A stretch of DNA of 64,000 nucleotides from Mesorhizobium loti. Its GTDB lineage: Bacteria > Pseudomonadota > Alphaproteobacteria > Rhizobiales > Rhizobiaceae. The notes under the pieces were generated by a model that saw only the letters and a list, made by a program, of their open reading frames with translations, had not been told where the DNA came from and did no database searches. The DNA lies in contig AP017605.1 of assembly GCA_002356515.1 (NCBI GenBank), positions 6,991,020 through 7,055,019 of the forward strand, in the 5' to 3' direction. Shown here one piece after another: positions 34,017-42,803 of the stretch (its first letter is position 1; the number at the start of each line of letters is the position of its first letter). Position numbers and translations under genes: made by a program.

Positions 34017-34991
34017 ATGAACCTTTCAACCCCTGACAAATCCGGCGCCGCCAGCCTCGAGGCCATTGCGCGCAATGGCAGCCTGCTGCGGCGCATCGCC
34101 GTACGCATTCCGACCTATCTCACGGACCTGCGCGAAAACCCTGCCTGGCTGCCGATGTTCATGCTGGCGCGCACCATGCCCGGCCGCCGGATGCATTGGC
34201 TGGGGGCAAAGCGCGCCCGTCCCGCCGACACTATTGGGAATACGATGTTTTCCGGTGTCGAGCGTGCAGCGGTGGTCGATGCGCTGCGTTCCGACGGCCT
34301 GTTTTCAGGCCTGGTCCTGCCGCCGGAAATCCACGAAGAGATCGCGGATTTCGCGGGGCGCACGCCGTGCTTCGGCAATTTCGACCGTCGTCTCGAATTC
34401 ATGCCGGGCGAGCATGCGCAGGCCGAGAAACGCCTGGGCCGCTCACTGCTCAGCGGACACTATTTCGAGCGCATCCTTGATTGCCCAGCCGCTCTCGCCA
34501 TCCAGCGCGATCCGCTGCTTCTCGACATCGCCGCGCACTATCTCGGCGCTCAGGCGAAACTGATCACGACGCGCGTCTGGTGGAGCTTTCCGACCGGCGA
34601 GGCTTCGGACGCCGACAAGAACCTTGCCTCGCTCGGCAAATATCATTTCGACCTCGATGACTGGCGCATGCTGAAATTCTTCTTCTACCTCAAGCCTGTC
34701 GATGCCGACACCGGTCCGCATGTCTATGTCCGGGGCAGCCATAGGCGCCGCGCCATCAAGCATCAACTGACCCTGCTGGTCGGCCATCCCGCCCAGGAGG
34801 TGCTGGACGTCTATGGTGAGCAAAGCCCGGTGACGCTGACCGGAGAGGCTGGCCTCGGCTTTGTCGAAGATCCGTTCGGGTTCCACATGGGCACCGTGCC
34901 GGCGCGCACGCCGCGGCTGATGATGGAAGTCGGCTTCGGCGTTTCGCGCCCCTCGCGCCGGCGCTTTCACGGCGAGCCGGTCATCCGGTAA
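34017..34991 (+). CDS. Phytanoyl-CoA dioxygenase (PhyH)-like protein
   Basis: A 324-residue protein with Fe(II)/2-oxoglutarate dioxygenase features: the H-x-D iron pair in KYHFDLDDW, GPHVYVRGSHRRR, a distal histidine in FGFHMG and an arginine in PRLMMEVGF. The substrate is unknown. ATG 34017 follows GAGG; upstream frame extension is not family-like. Its 3' end overlaps the convergent GFA gene by 11 bp. A second, different PhyH gene lies at 58464. Confidence 0.8.
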   Translation: MNLSTPDKSGAASLEAIARNGSLLRRIAVRIPTYLTDLRENPAWLPMFMLARTMPGRRMHWLGAKRARPADTIGNTMFSGVERAAVVDALRSDGLFSGLVLPPEIHEEIADFAGRTPCFGNFDRRLEFMPGEHAQAEKRLGRSLLSGHYFERILDCPAALAIQRDPLLLDIAAHYLGAQAKLITTRVWWSFPTGEASDADKNLASLGKYHFDLDDWRMLKFFFYLKPVDADTGPHVYVRGSHRRRAIKHQLTLLVGHPAQEVLDVYGEQSPVTLTGEAGLGFVEDPFGFHMGTVPARTPRLMMEVGFGVSRPSRRRFHGEPVIR

Positions 34992-35415
34992 AGGCGGACC
35001 GGATCTCCACCGGCATCCAGCGCGCCTGTCGCCGGGCAATGCGGCTTGCCCTGCTCTCGGCATCATAGTCCACGGCGACCGGTTCGCGGCTGAACTGCAA
35101 CCGGTCGTCCAGGGCATTGACGATGGCAATCGCCCTTGGATCCCTGTCATCGGTGGTGACCGCCGCGACGTAGACACCGCAGCCCTGGCAGATCAAATAC
35201 TCGGCTGTACGCAGACCGAACCGGTATCTGTGCAATCGGGCTTCGTCCTCGACCGAGACGGTCAATCGTCCGTCCGGATCGGCGAGGGCGCGCGAGCCAT
35301 GCTTGATGCAGAACGCGCATTGGCAGGCGCGGATTTCGATTTGTGAAGGATCGAGCTTGGTTGAAAATCGAAGGCGTATGTTGCCGCAATGGCATCCGCC
35401 GATATGCTCGCTCAT
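34981..35415 (-). CDS. GFA family protein (glutathione-dependent formaldehyde-activating/CENP-V fold)
   Basis: A 144-residue zinc protein. Seven cysteines fit the GFA zinc sites: CHC (8-10), CQCAFC (31-36) and CQGC (76-79). Family members are often named formaldehyde-activating, but most are untested; calling it a zinc-binding GFA protein is safest. The 142-bp gap to moaB holds no gene that I can support. Confidence 0.85.
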   Translation of the reverse strand: MSEHIGGCHCGNIRLRFSTKLDPSQIEIRACQCAFCIKHGSRALADPDGRLTVSVEDEARLHRYRFGLRTAEYLICQGCGVYVAAVTTDDRDPRAIAIVNALDDRLQFSREPVAVDYDAESRASRIARRQARWMPVEIRSAFTG

Positions 35416-35557
35416 CGCATCGTCCTTGTCGTGATCGGCTATGGCCCTTCCACGAAAAGGTACTTTCTCCGGTATCCGGTTTGGAATGGCGTTTCGAAGG
35501 CACGAACGCCGTTTCGCCTGGCAAACACGGCGTGAAACCGGGACTTGCCCTCGGCTT

Positions 35558-36112
35558 TTACGGAGCCGACTTGCCGCGCCGCAGATGTTCGTCCAGGCGC
35601 GGCATGATCTCGACGAAGTTGCAGGGCATGTGCCGGTAGTCGAGCTGCGCCTTGAGGATACCGTCCCAGGCGTCCTTGCAGGCGCCGGGCGAGCCCGGCA
35701 GAACGAAGACGAAAGTGGCGTTGACGACGCCGCCGGTAGCCCGGCTCTGGATCGTCGACGTGCCGATCTTGTCGTAGGAAATGCGGTGGAACACTTCCGA
35801 AAAGCCGTCCATTCGCTTTTCGAAGATCGGCTCCAGCGCCTCCGGCGTCACGTCGCGCCCAGTGAAGCCGGTGCCGCCGGTGGTGATGACGACATCGATG
35901 GCCTTGTCGCGCGACCACGCCAGCACCGTGTCGCGGATCTTGTCGCGGTCATCGGTGACGATGTCGCGGGCGGCCAGGATGTGGCCGGCCTCGGTGATGC
36001 GGTCGGCCAGCGTCTGGCCGGATTTGTCGTCGGCAAGGCTTCGCGTGTCGGAAACCGTCAGCACCGCGATGCGCACGGGCATGAACGAACGGCTCTCGTT
36101 GATCCCAGCCAT
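35558..36112 (-). CDS. moaB: Molybdenum cofactor biosynthesis protein MoaB
   Basis: A 184-residue MogA/MoaB-fold protein that adenylates or handles molybdopterin in the cytoplasm. Seen: RIAVLTVSDTRS, the TTGGTGFTGRDVTPEA ligand motif and LPGSPGACKDAWDGIL. ATG 36112 is one base after the ispE stop, and GGAGG inside the ispE end serves as ribosome site. Confidence 0.93.
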   Translation of the reverse strand: MAGINESRSFMPVRIAVLTVSDTRSLADDKSGQTLADRITEAGHILAARDIVTDDRDKIRDTVLAWSRDKAIDVVITTGGTGFTGRDVTPEALEPIFEKRMDGFSEVFHRISYDKIGTSTIQSRATGGVVNATFVFVLPGSPGACKDAWDGILKAQLDYRHMPCNFVEIMPRLDEHLRRGKSAP

Positions 36113-36113
36113 T

Positions 36114-37001
36114 TCACTCAGCCTCCGATGACATGCTGCGCGTCGCCGCGACGAACCAGTCGGGCTGGCGGCTGCGGATTTCGGCCGCCGCGCGCTTGGC
36201 GACATTGCCGGTTTCGAACAGGCCAAAGCAGGTCGCGCCCGATCCGGACATGCGGGAAAAGCCAGATCCGGCCTTGTCAAGCCACGAAAGCGCCCGGCCG
36301 ATGGCGGGCTGCAGCGCAAGCGCAGCCGGTTCGAGATCGTTGCGGGTGACCTCCAGCCAGTTGCGCAGGCTGTGAAAGTCGATGCGGCGCGGCAGCGGCG
36401 GCAGGGGCTCGTTGTCGCGGTGGGAAAGGGCCGCGAACACGTCGGCCGTGGAGACCGGCGTGCCGGGATTGACCAGCACCAGTCCCAGCGCCGAGAAATC
36501 CGGCACGATCGACAGCTCTTCACCAATGCCGCGCGCCACCAGCGGCTTTGCCGCCAGGCACATCGGCACATCGGCGCCGAGCGAGAGACCGATCCGCGCC
36601 AGTTCGGCGCCGCCCATGTCCAGGCCCCATGTCTGCGCCAGTCCGCGCAGCACGGCGGCCGCGTCGCTCGACCCGCCGCCGACGCCGGAGGCGACCGGCA
36701 GGTTCTTTTCCAGCTTTATGGCGACAGATGGGGTGCGCTCGGGGCCGGCCTCCCGTCGCAAGGCATCGCGCGCCTTGAGCACAAGATTGCCGGCGTCGAG
36801 CGGAACCGCCGGCGCATAGCGGCCGGACACAGTAAAATCGTCGCTGTCGGCGAGCGCGATCTCGACCCGGTCGCCAAAACGCGTGAACACCGCAAGGCTG
36901 TCGATCAGATGATAGCCGTCAGGCCGCCTGCCGGTGACATGCAGCGCCAGATTGATCTTGGCGTGCGCGTGCCAGATGCGCGAACAGATCTCGGTGTCCA
37001 C
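36114..37001 (-). CDS. ispE: 4-diphosphocytidyl-2-C-methyl-D-erythritol kinase
   Basis: A 295-residue GHMP kinase of the MEP isoprenoid pathway; it phosphorylates the 2-hydroxyl of CDP-methylerythritol. Seen: AKINLALHV with K15 and the ATP loop PVASGVGGGSSDAAA (102-116) including the catalytic aspartate. The start is GTG 37001. It is cotranscribed with moaB. Confidence 0.95.
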   Translation of the reverse strand: MDTEICSRIWHAHAKINLALHVTGRRPDGYHLIDSLAVFTRFGDRVEIALADSDDFTVSGRYAPAVPLDAGNLVLKARDALRREAGPERTPSVAIKLEKNLPVASGVGGGSSDAAAVLRGLAQTWGLDMGGAELARIGLSLGADVPMCLAAKPLVARGIGEELSIVPDFSALGLVLVNPGTPVSTADVFAALSHRDNEPLPPLPRRIDFHSLRNWLEVTRNDLEPAALALQPAIGRALSWLDKAGSGFSRMSGSGATCFGLFETGNVAKRAAAEIRSRQPDWFVAATRSMSSEAE

Positions 37002-37027
37002 GGCGTCAGTCGTATGGGGGATGATGC

Positions 37028-37213
37028 TCAGTCCTTGGCCAGCCGGTATTCGCCGGTCTTCGGATCCTTGACCAGCGTTCCCATCGCGCCATTGGCCGCC
37101 TGCTTTTCGGTGCGCCGCACCTTGGCCGTCACGCGCTCGGCCTCGCGCACGAAGGTGCGGTAGCCGAAATAGGCGGCGACGCCAACGACGGTGAAGAAAA
37201 TGATCTGCGGCAT
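37028..37213 (-). CDS. Small single-helix membrane protein, unknown function
   Basis: A 61-residue protein: one N-terminal membrane helix (PQIIFFTVVGVAAYFGY) and a basic tail ending TLVKDPKTGEYRLAKD. GGGAGGAG precedes ATG 37213. A longer frame to 37309 would read through a palindromic repeat and is rejected. I recognise the type from rhizobia but no function is known. It lies 26 bp before ispE and may share its transcript. Confidence 0.75.
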   Translation of the reverse strand: MPQIIFFTVVGVAAYFGYRTFVREAERVTAKVRRTEKQAANGAMGTLVKDPKTGEYRLAKD

Positions 37214-37265
37214 GCCAAAACTCCTCCCACGCTGGGCCGGCGAAGGCGGCCGGTTGGGTCGGTTA

Positions 37266-37313
37266 ATGCATGTCGCCCAAAACTGTGTTCTGTTTTGGGA
37301 AAACGACATGCAT
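37266..37313. repeat. Palindromic intergenic repeat, family B
   Basis: Outer stem ATGCATGTCG/CGACATGCAT, inner CCCAAAA/TTTTGGG, a 10-nt loop and an AAAA bulge on the 3' side. It lies between two minus-strand genes, 52 bp before the small membrane protein start. Confidence 0.9.
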
Positions 37314-37353
37314 AGGACTTCAAGCTTTCATGCTAGACGGTTTTACCGGTTTT

Positions 37354-38214
37354 TCAAAGCCCGAAGCGAGCCCACAATGCGCGCTCTTCCGCCGCATCGA
37401 TGACGCCGCTGGCGGCAGCGGCGGCGATATCGGGCGCCGAAAAGCCCTTGCTCGAGCCGAACAGGCCGAAACGGCTGAGGAAACCGCGTGGCGCCGTGAC
37501 CAATCTCAGCTGGGTCTTCGCCCCGAACCGGGTCTTCAGCACCGTGCGCATGTCGCCGAGCGCATCGACGAGGCCTAGCTCCAGCCCCCTTTTTCCGGTC
37601 CAGAACAGGCCGGTGAACAGGTCTGGATCGTCCTTCAGCTTGCTGCCGCGCCGCTCCTTGACCAGATCGATGAAGGTGTCGTGGACCTCGAGCTGCAACG
37701 CCTTCAGCCGTTCGACGTCTTCCTTCTTCTCGGGTTTGAACGGATCAAGCACCGCCTTGTTCTGGCCAGCCGTGTGGACACGGCGCTCGACGCCGATCTT
37801 CTTCATCAGTTCGGGAAAGCCGAACGAGGCCGAGACCACGCCGATGGAGCCGACGATGGAGGACGGATCGGCAAAAATCTCGTCGCCGGCGACCGCGATC
37901 ATGTAGCCGCCCGAGGCCGCGACGTCCTCGACGAAGACCAGAACTTGTCTGTTCTTTTCAACCGCCATGTCGCGGATGCGCTTGAAGATCAGCCGCGATT
38001 GCACCGGCGAGCCGCCGGGCGAATTGATCGAGATGGCGACTGCCGGCGCGTCGAAGGAAAACGCCTTCTCGATGAGGCCGGCGGTGGAGGCCAGCGACAG
38101 ATTCTGCCGGAACTGGCCGCCGGCCATGATGGTGCCGTGCAGCCGGATGACCGGAATGGTGACGACGGTGGAGCGCCAGGATTTCGGCAGCAGTCGGTTG
38201 AAAAGGCGTTTCAC
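37354..38214 (-). CDS. S49 family serine peptidase (SppA/SohB type)
   Basis: A 286-residue peptidase. The nucleophile motif VFVEDVAASGGYMIAVAGDEI and the oxyanion SINSPGGSPVQS are clear, and the general-base lysine is expected in the K-rich middle. Family members degrade signal peptides or membrane proteins. GTG 38214 gives the family start MKRLFNRLLPKSW, though its ribosome site is weak; the frame is open to 38304. It lacks an obvious membrane anchor. Confidence 0.87.
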   Translation of the reverse strand: MKRLFNRLLPKSWRSTVVTIPVIRLHGTIMAGGQFRQNLSLASTAGLIEKAFSFDAPAVAISINSPGGSPVQSRLIFKRIRDMAVEKNRQVLVFVEDVAASGGYMIAVAGDEIFADPSSIVGSIGVVSASFGFPELMKKIGVERRVHTAGQNKAVLDPFKPEKKEDVERLKALQLEVHDTFIDLVKERRGSKLKDDPDLFTGLFWTGKRGLELGLVDALGDMRTVLKTRFGAKTQLRLVTAPRGFLSRFGLFGSSKGFSAPDIAAAAASGVIDAAEERALWARFGL

Positions 38215-38293
38215 GAGGGCATGGTCTCCGGTCGATGGGTTGCAGGCATGTAGGGATTTCCCGGCCAACGGCAATGCGGAGGCCAGGAATAGC

Positions 38294-39109
38294 TCAATCT
38301 CCAAACAACGAGGCGAGACCGTTGGCGATCATTTCGCTGCGCTCGTCGGGGCCGTTGCCCGATTGCGCGTGAAGCATAAGGGGTGGGCGGATTGCGAGCT
38401 TTCCGCGCGCGCCGAGTGCTGCCCGCACGATGATGCGGATCGCGGCTGCGTCGGGGCGAGGGTGGACGGCAAGCATCTCTGCATCGCCGAAACGGCCTGA
38501 CATCGCGTCGAGGATGGCGCCGAGCTGTTCGGGCCGCGCAATGACGGCAAGTCCGCCGCGCGGCCTGACCACCGCCGCCGCACTGCGGATCCAGCTTTCG
38601 AACAGGCCGTCCTCCATGACATGGGCTTCCTTCCGCAGCCGGTCAGGCGTGGCGCGGTCCCGGGCGGCGTTGAAGGGCGGGTTCATGATGACGTAGTCGA
38701 AATCATTATCAGCGAGGCCGGCTGCCGCTCGCGCCCGGCCGGATACCGTGACATCGGCGATAAGCACGGACGCACGATCGCTGAGATGGGCATTGCCGGG
38801 ATGAGCAAGGGTGGCCGCGGCAAAGGCCGCCATTTCCGACGCACGTTCGACCAGCACGGCCTGGGCAGCCGGACAGCGCGACAGCACGGCAAGGCCGGCA
38901 GCGCCGGCGCCGGCGCCGAAATCGGCGAGGCGTCCATCGAACGAGGATGGCACGGATGCCGCCAGCATCATCGCATCCATGCCGGCGCGGTGGCCGCCAT
39001 GCTTGGGCTGCACGAGCCAGAACCGGCCGCGATGGAAGGCATCGACCGTATGGGCCGGCGTGTCCGGGCCAAGGGGGTCAAGGGCAGGGGCGGCTGGCGC
39101 GGCCGACAT
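38294..39109 (-). CDS. Class I SAM methyltransferase (TrmN6/YfiC-like)
   Basis: A 271-residue enzyme. The SAM site is LADFGAGAGAAGLAVL and the adenine N6 target motif is NPPF (in VIMNPPFNAARDRA). It resembles tRNA1(Val) A37 N6-methyltransferases. It starts one base inside the stop of the DUF2007 gene, which suggests coupling. Confidence 0.85.
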   Translation of the reverse strand: MSAAPAAPALDPLGPDTPAHTVDAFHRGRFWLVQPKHGGHRAGMDAMMLAASVPSSFDGRLADFGAGAGAAGLAVLSRCPAAQAVLVERASEMAAFAAATLAHPGNAHLSDRASVLIADVTVSGRARAAAGLADNDFDYVIMNPPFNAARDRATPDRLRKEAHVMEDGLFESWIRSAAAVVRPRGGLAVIARPEQLGAILDAMSGRFGDAEMLAVHPRPDAAAIRIIVRAALGARGKLAIRPPLMLHAQSGNGPDERSEMIANGLASLFGD

Positions 39110-39333
39110 TATTTTGTGCGGATCTCGTTGGCGATGCCAGCGTCCGTGAGGATGCGACGTGCTGCATCGGCCTGGTCAGCGTCGACCATGACGCGCTTCT
39201 GCAAAAGACCGATCGACCCTTCGAGAATGCTCATATTCTGATCGGCGACGAAGCAGGCAATGCCGGCGTCGCGCATCAGCGATTCGACAAAGGAGATGAT
39301 GACGGCATCGTTGGTGCGGACAAGCTCTATCAT
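39109..39333 (-). CDS. DUF2007 family protein
   Basis: A 74-residue protein matching the small DUF2007 (putative signal transducing) domain: MIELVRTNDAVIISFVESLMRDAGI, VADQNMSILEGSIG and RVMVDADQADAARRIL. Function unknown. It shares one base with the methyltransferase start and is divergent from ispB. Confidence 0.88.
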   Translation of the reverse strand: MIELVRTNDAVIISFVESLMRDAGIACFVADQNMSILEGSIGLLQKRVMVDADQADAARRILTDAGIANEIRTK

Positions 39334-39536
39334 CGTATGAAACTCGCAGTTTGCGCTATTGATGTAAACGGGCAGGGGATTCCGCGGCAGAGCCTCGCTT
39401 CCTGCCGGATCGTTAACAAGCTGTCACCGGCGCCGCGCCAATTCGCCACTTGCCGTGGCCGTGTCCGCCGCCCTAGAGTCCGTATCGGGACTAAGGGTGC
39501 CGTCGCACGCGTTATACCAAGGCGGGAGTGATTGTC

Positions 39537-40553
39537 GTGGGTGTCGTTCTCAACATCGAAAACGGGAAGCGGGAACCCGCCTCCATCAAGGATCTCATCG
39601 ATCTGACGGCTGCCGATATGGGCCGCGTCAACGAATTGATCCTGTCCAAGGCCGGCTCCGACGTCGAGATGATCCCGGAGGTTGCCAACCATCTGATCTC
39701 GTCCGGCGGCAAGCGGCTCAGGCCGATGCTGACGCTCGCTGCCGCGCAGATGTTCGGCTATGCCGGCGAGGGCCACGTCAAGCTCGCCACCTCGGTCGAG
39801 TTCATGCACACGGCGACGCTTCTCCACGACGACGTCGTCGACGAGAGCGGCATGCGGCGCGGCAAGAAGACCGCCCGCATGATCTGGGGCAATCAGGCGA
39901 GCGTGCTGGTCGGCGACTTCCTGCTCGGCCAGGCCTTCCGCATGATGGTCGATGTCGGTTCGCTCGAAGCGCTCGACATCCTGTCGAGTGCGGCCTCGAT
40001 CATCGCCGAGGGCGAGGTGATGCAGCTTGCCGCCGCCAAGAACCTCGAAACCACCGAGGATGAGCACTTCGCCGTCATCAAGGCCAAGACCGCGGCGCTG
40101 TTTTCGGCCGCCGCCGAAGTTGGACCGGTCATCGCCCAGGCAACCCGCAATGATCGCGCCGCACTTCGCTCCTACGGCATGAATCTCGGCCTTGCCTTCC
40201 AGCTCATCGACGATGCGCTGGACTATGGCGGCACCAGCAAGGATCTCGGCAAGAATGTCGGCGACGATTTCCGCGAGGGCAAGGTGACCTTGCCGGTCAT
40301 CCTCGCCTACCGGCGCGGCACCAAGGCCGAGCGCACCTTCTGGAAGCGCGCCATCGAGGACAATGTCGTCGACGACGCCGGCCTGGAAAAGGCGATCGGC
40401 CTGATGACCCGTCACGGCGCCATTGCCGACACGATCGGCCGCGCCCGGCATTTCGGCGAGATCGCCCGCGACGCGCTGGCGCCGCTGGAAGAAACGCCGC
40501 AGAAATCGGCGCTGATCGACGTCATCGATTTCTGCATCAGCCGGGTAAACTGA
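39537..40553 (+). CDS. ispB: Polyprenyl (octaprenyl) diphosphate synthase
   Basis: A 338-residue long-chain trans-prenyl transferase that builds the side chain of ubiquinone. Both aspartate-rich motifs are present: LLHDDVVDESGMRRG (about 98) and LIDDALDYGG (about 224). GTG 39537 has GGGAG eight bases upstream; a GTG at 39528 is also possible. It is convergent with the MFS gene. Product length is not certain from sequence, but fits the ubiA gene at 56411. Confidence 0.93.
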   Translation: MGVVLNIENGKREPASIKDLIDLTAADMGRVNELILSKAGSDVEMIPEVANHLISSGGKRLRPMLTLAAAQMFGYAGEGHVKLATSVEFMHTATLLHDDVVDESGMRRGKKTARMIWGNQASVLVGDFLLGQAFRMMVDVGSLEALDILSSAASIIAEGEVMQLAAAKNLETTEDEHFAVIKAKTAALFSAAAEVGPVIAQATRNDRAALRSYGMNLGLAFQLIDDALDYGGTSKDLGKNVGDDFREGKVTLPVILAYRRGTKAERTFWKRAIEDNVVDDAGLEKAIGLMTRHGAIADTIGRARHFGEIARDALAPLEETPQKSALIDVIDFCISRVN

Positions 40554-40559
40554 ACGGCG

Positions 40560-42011
40560 TCACTTGGGCGTCGGCCACTTCGCTTTCCCCGGCAGGACCA
40601 TCGCGGCGAGCAGGCTGATCACGATGCCTGCCGCCGCCAGCCAGAAGGCAAGCTCTATGCCGTCGGCGATGGCGATCTTCAGTGCATCGCCCGTCAATCC
40701 GGCAATGTGGCTGTTGGCGACGGCGATCAGCGTCGCCATGCCGATGGCGTTGCCAATGTTGAGCGTCGTGCAGGCCATGCCTGAGGCAACGCCCTGTTCG
40801 TCATGCGCGACGCCTGAAGCGGCCGCGATCCACATCGCGGTCCAGACGATGCCTTGGCCGACGCCGGAGATGATCAGGCCCGGAACGAGGGCGGCATAGC
40901 TGCTCTCGGCCGACGCGCCAAGGACCATCAAGGCTGTGCCGGCCGCCCCGATAACCATGCCGCCAACCAGGGTCGAGCGTGTCGAAAAGCGCGTCGCCAG
41001 CCGCTCGCCGAGCTGCGTGCCGGTGGCGATAGCGATCGATGGCACCAGGAAGGCGAGGCCGGTCTCCAGCGCGGTGAAGCCATGTACGGTCTGCAGCAAC
41101 ACGGTGAGGAAATAGGGCAAGGCCCCGAACGTTCCCATGTAGAGGAAGGTGATCGTCATGCCAGCGACCAGGCTGCGGTTGCGGAACAGGCGCAGCGGCA
41201 TAAGCGGGTCGGCGCTCCGTGCCTCGATCACGGCGAAGACTACCAGGAAGAATGCCGCCAACAGGGCGCTGGTGAGGATTGTCGGTGACGTCCAGCCATA
41301 GTCCGGTCCCTGAACCAGCGTGAAGACCAGCAGCGTGGCGCCTGCGGTGACGGTGAGCGCGCCGGGCAGGTCGAAATTGCGATGCGCCTGCCGCTTCGGA
41401 TCACGCGGGATGATGGCAAAGGCGGCGGCGATGGCGATCCCGGCCAGCACCACATTGACATAAAACACGGCCGGCCAGCCGAAGGCGCCCGTCAAAAACC
41501 CTCCCGCCAGGGAGCCGAGGGTCAGGCCGCTTGCCCCGGCGCCGCCCCAGACAGCGAGTGCCCTGTTGCGCTCCGGTCCCTCGGTGAACAGGCGGTTGAC
41601 CAGCGACAATGTCGCCGGAAACAGGAAGGCAGCGCCGATGCCTTGCACGGCGCGCGCCGCGATGATGACCCCGGGCGACCAGGCGAGGCCGCCAAGCAGC
41701 GAGGAGAGCGCATAGAGCCAGAGCGCGAAGATGAAGACGCGGCGTTGGCCGACCAGGTCTGCGGCGCGGCCGCCAAACAGCAGGAAGCCGCCGGTGAAGA
41801 CCGTGTAGGCGCTCACCACCCATTGCAATGTCTGGCCGGAAAAGCCGAGGCCCGAGCCGATCTCCGGCAGCGCCACGAAGACGATGTTGAGGTCGAGCGC
41901 GATGATGAGCTGGGCGAAGGCGAGCAGCGCCAGCGTGGCGCCGCGCCCGCTGCCGGCCGCCGCTTGAGTTGGCGCGATATCGAGCGCCGCGTCTTGATTG
42001 AGTGAACTCAT
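40560..42011 (-). CDS. MFS transporter, DHA2 (EmrB/QacA) family
   Basis: A 483-residue drug-efflux type carrier with about 14 predicted helices. Seen: IIALDLNIVFVALPEIG (motif D1), FGGRAADLVGQRRVFIFA (motif A) and ARAVQGIGAAFLFPATLSLV (motif B region). ATG 42011 has GGAG upstream. It is divergent from a TetR gene, and shared operators lie between them. Confidence 0.92.
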   Translation of the reverse strand: MSSLNQDAALDIAPTQAAAGSGRGATLALLAFAQLIIALDLNIVFVALPEIGSGLGFSGQTLQWVVSAYTVFTGGFLLFGGRAADLVGQRRVFIFALWLYALSSLLGGLAWSPGVIIAARAVQGIGAAFLFPATLSLVNRLFTEGPERNRALAVWGGAGASGLTLGSLAGGFLTGAFGWPAVFYVNVVLAGIAIAAAFAIIPRDPKRQAHRNFDLPGALTVTAGATLLVFTLVQGPDYGWTSPTILTSALLAAFFLVVFAVIEARSADPLMPLRLFRNRSLVAGMTITFLYMGTFGALPYFLTVLLQTVHGFTALETGLAFLVPSIAIATGTQLGERLATRFSTRSTLVGGMVIGAAGTALMVLGASAESSYAALVPGLIISGVGQGIVWTAMWIAAASGVAHDEQGVASGMACTTLNIGNAIGMATLIAVANSHIAGLTGDALKIAIADGIELAFWLAAAGIVISLLAAMVLPGKAKWPTPK

Positions 42012-42033
42012 GTCAGTCTCCGGTTTGCGATTC

Positions 42034-42100
42034 TTTATCGATTGACAAAGAATTGGAATTTGCAATCCGGAGTCAAGCGGATTATTTGTTGATCGATAAA
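42034..42100. promoter_or_regulatory. Two TetR operator candidates
   Basis: TTTATCGATTGACAAAGAA begins at 42034; a near copy, TTTATCGATCAACAAATAA, is on the opposite strand ending at 42100. The two are inverted and each is itself a partial dyad around ATCGAT. They lie between the divergent MFS and TetR genes, so the TetR protein probably represses both. Confidence 0.6.
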
Positions 42101-42114
42101 AAATGGAGTTGGCG

Positions 42115-42720
42115 ATGGCGGGCAGGCCAAGGGAGTTCGATCGTGATCGGGCGCTTGAGAAGGCGCAGGATGCCTTCTGGACGCGCGGCTACGAAGGCAC
42201 CTCGATGGCCGATCTCGTCTCGGTGCTCGGCATTGCCTCGGCGCGCATCTACGCGGCCTTTGGTTCCAAGGAGGATTTGTTTCGGGAAGCGGTCGGCCTC
42301 TATGAGGCCAATGAAGGCGGTTTTGCCACGCGAGCCCTGGCGGAAGAGCCGACCGCCCGGCGCGCCATCGAGCGGATGCTGCGCGAGGCCGTCGAAACCT
42401 ACACAAAGCCGGGGCGGCCGCAGGGCTGCATGGTGGTATCGGCCGCCACCAACTGCGCCGTCGAGAATGACCGTGTGCAGGAGTGGCTGGCACAGCACCG
42501 CCGCGCGCGCACGGTATCGATCGTCGAGCGGCTGAACGAGGCTGTTCGGGACGGCGAACTGAAACCGAGTACGGATGCCGAGGCGCTGGGCGATTACTAC
42601 GCCACGCTCATGCACGGGCTTTCGGTACAGGCGCGTGACGGCGTACCAAACAAGCGCCTGCAGGATCTCGTCACTGTCGCCATGCAGGCGTTGGACGCAA
42701 GGTTGGCAGGGCGCCCCTGA
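42115..42720 (+). CDS. TetR/AcrR family transcriptional regulator
   Basis: A 201-residue repressor with an N-terminal helix-turn-helix (about 10-55; AQDAFWTRGYEGTSMADLVSVLGIASARIYAAFGSKEDLF) and an all-helical ligand domain. ATG 42115 follows GGAG; an ATG at 42103 adds four residues. It presumably regulates the divergent efflux gene. Confidence 0.93.
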   Translation: MAGRPREFDRDRALEKAQDAFWTRGYEGTSMADLVSVLGIASARIYAAFGSKEDLFREAVGLYEANEGGFATRALAEEPTARRAIERMLREAVETYTKPGRPQGCMVVSAATNCAVENDRVQEWLAQHRRARTVSIVERLNEAVRDGELKPSTDAEALGDYYATLMHGLSVQARDGVPNKRLQDLVTVAMQALDARLAGRP

Positions 42721-42790
42721 ATGCCGGTACCGTTTCGCCAGCAGTTGTGGAAGCCGGTCTCGCTGTCTCGACAAGCGGCCCTTCCGCAAA

Positions 42791-42800
42791 TTATCTATAA
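42791..42800. promoter_or_regulatory. BioR box upstream of bioR
   Basis: TTATCTATAA matches the known BioR consensus TTATMKATAA. It ends four bases before the bioR start, which fits autorepression. Confidence 0.75.
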
Positions 42801-42803
42801 AAC

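Noticed and set aside
37214..37309. N-terminal extension of the 61-residue membrane protein
   Set aside because: It is translated from a family B repeat, and a strong ribosome site lies before the shorter start.
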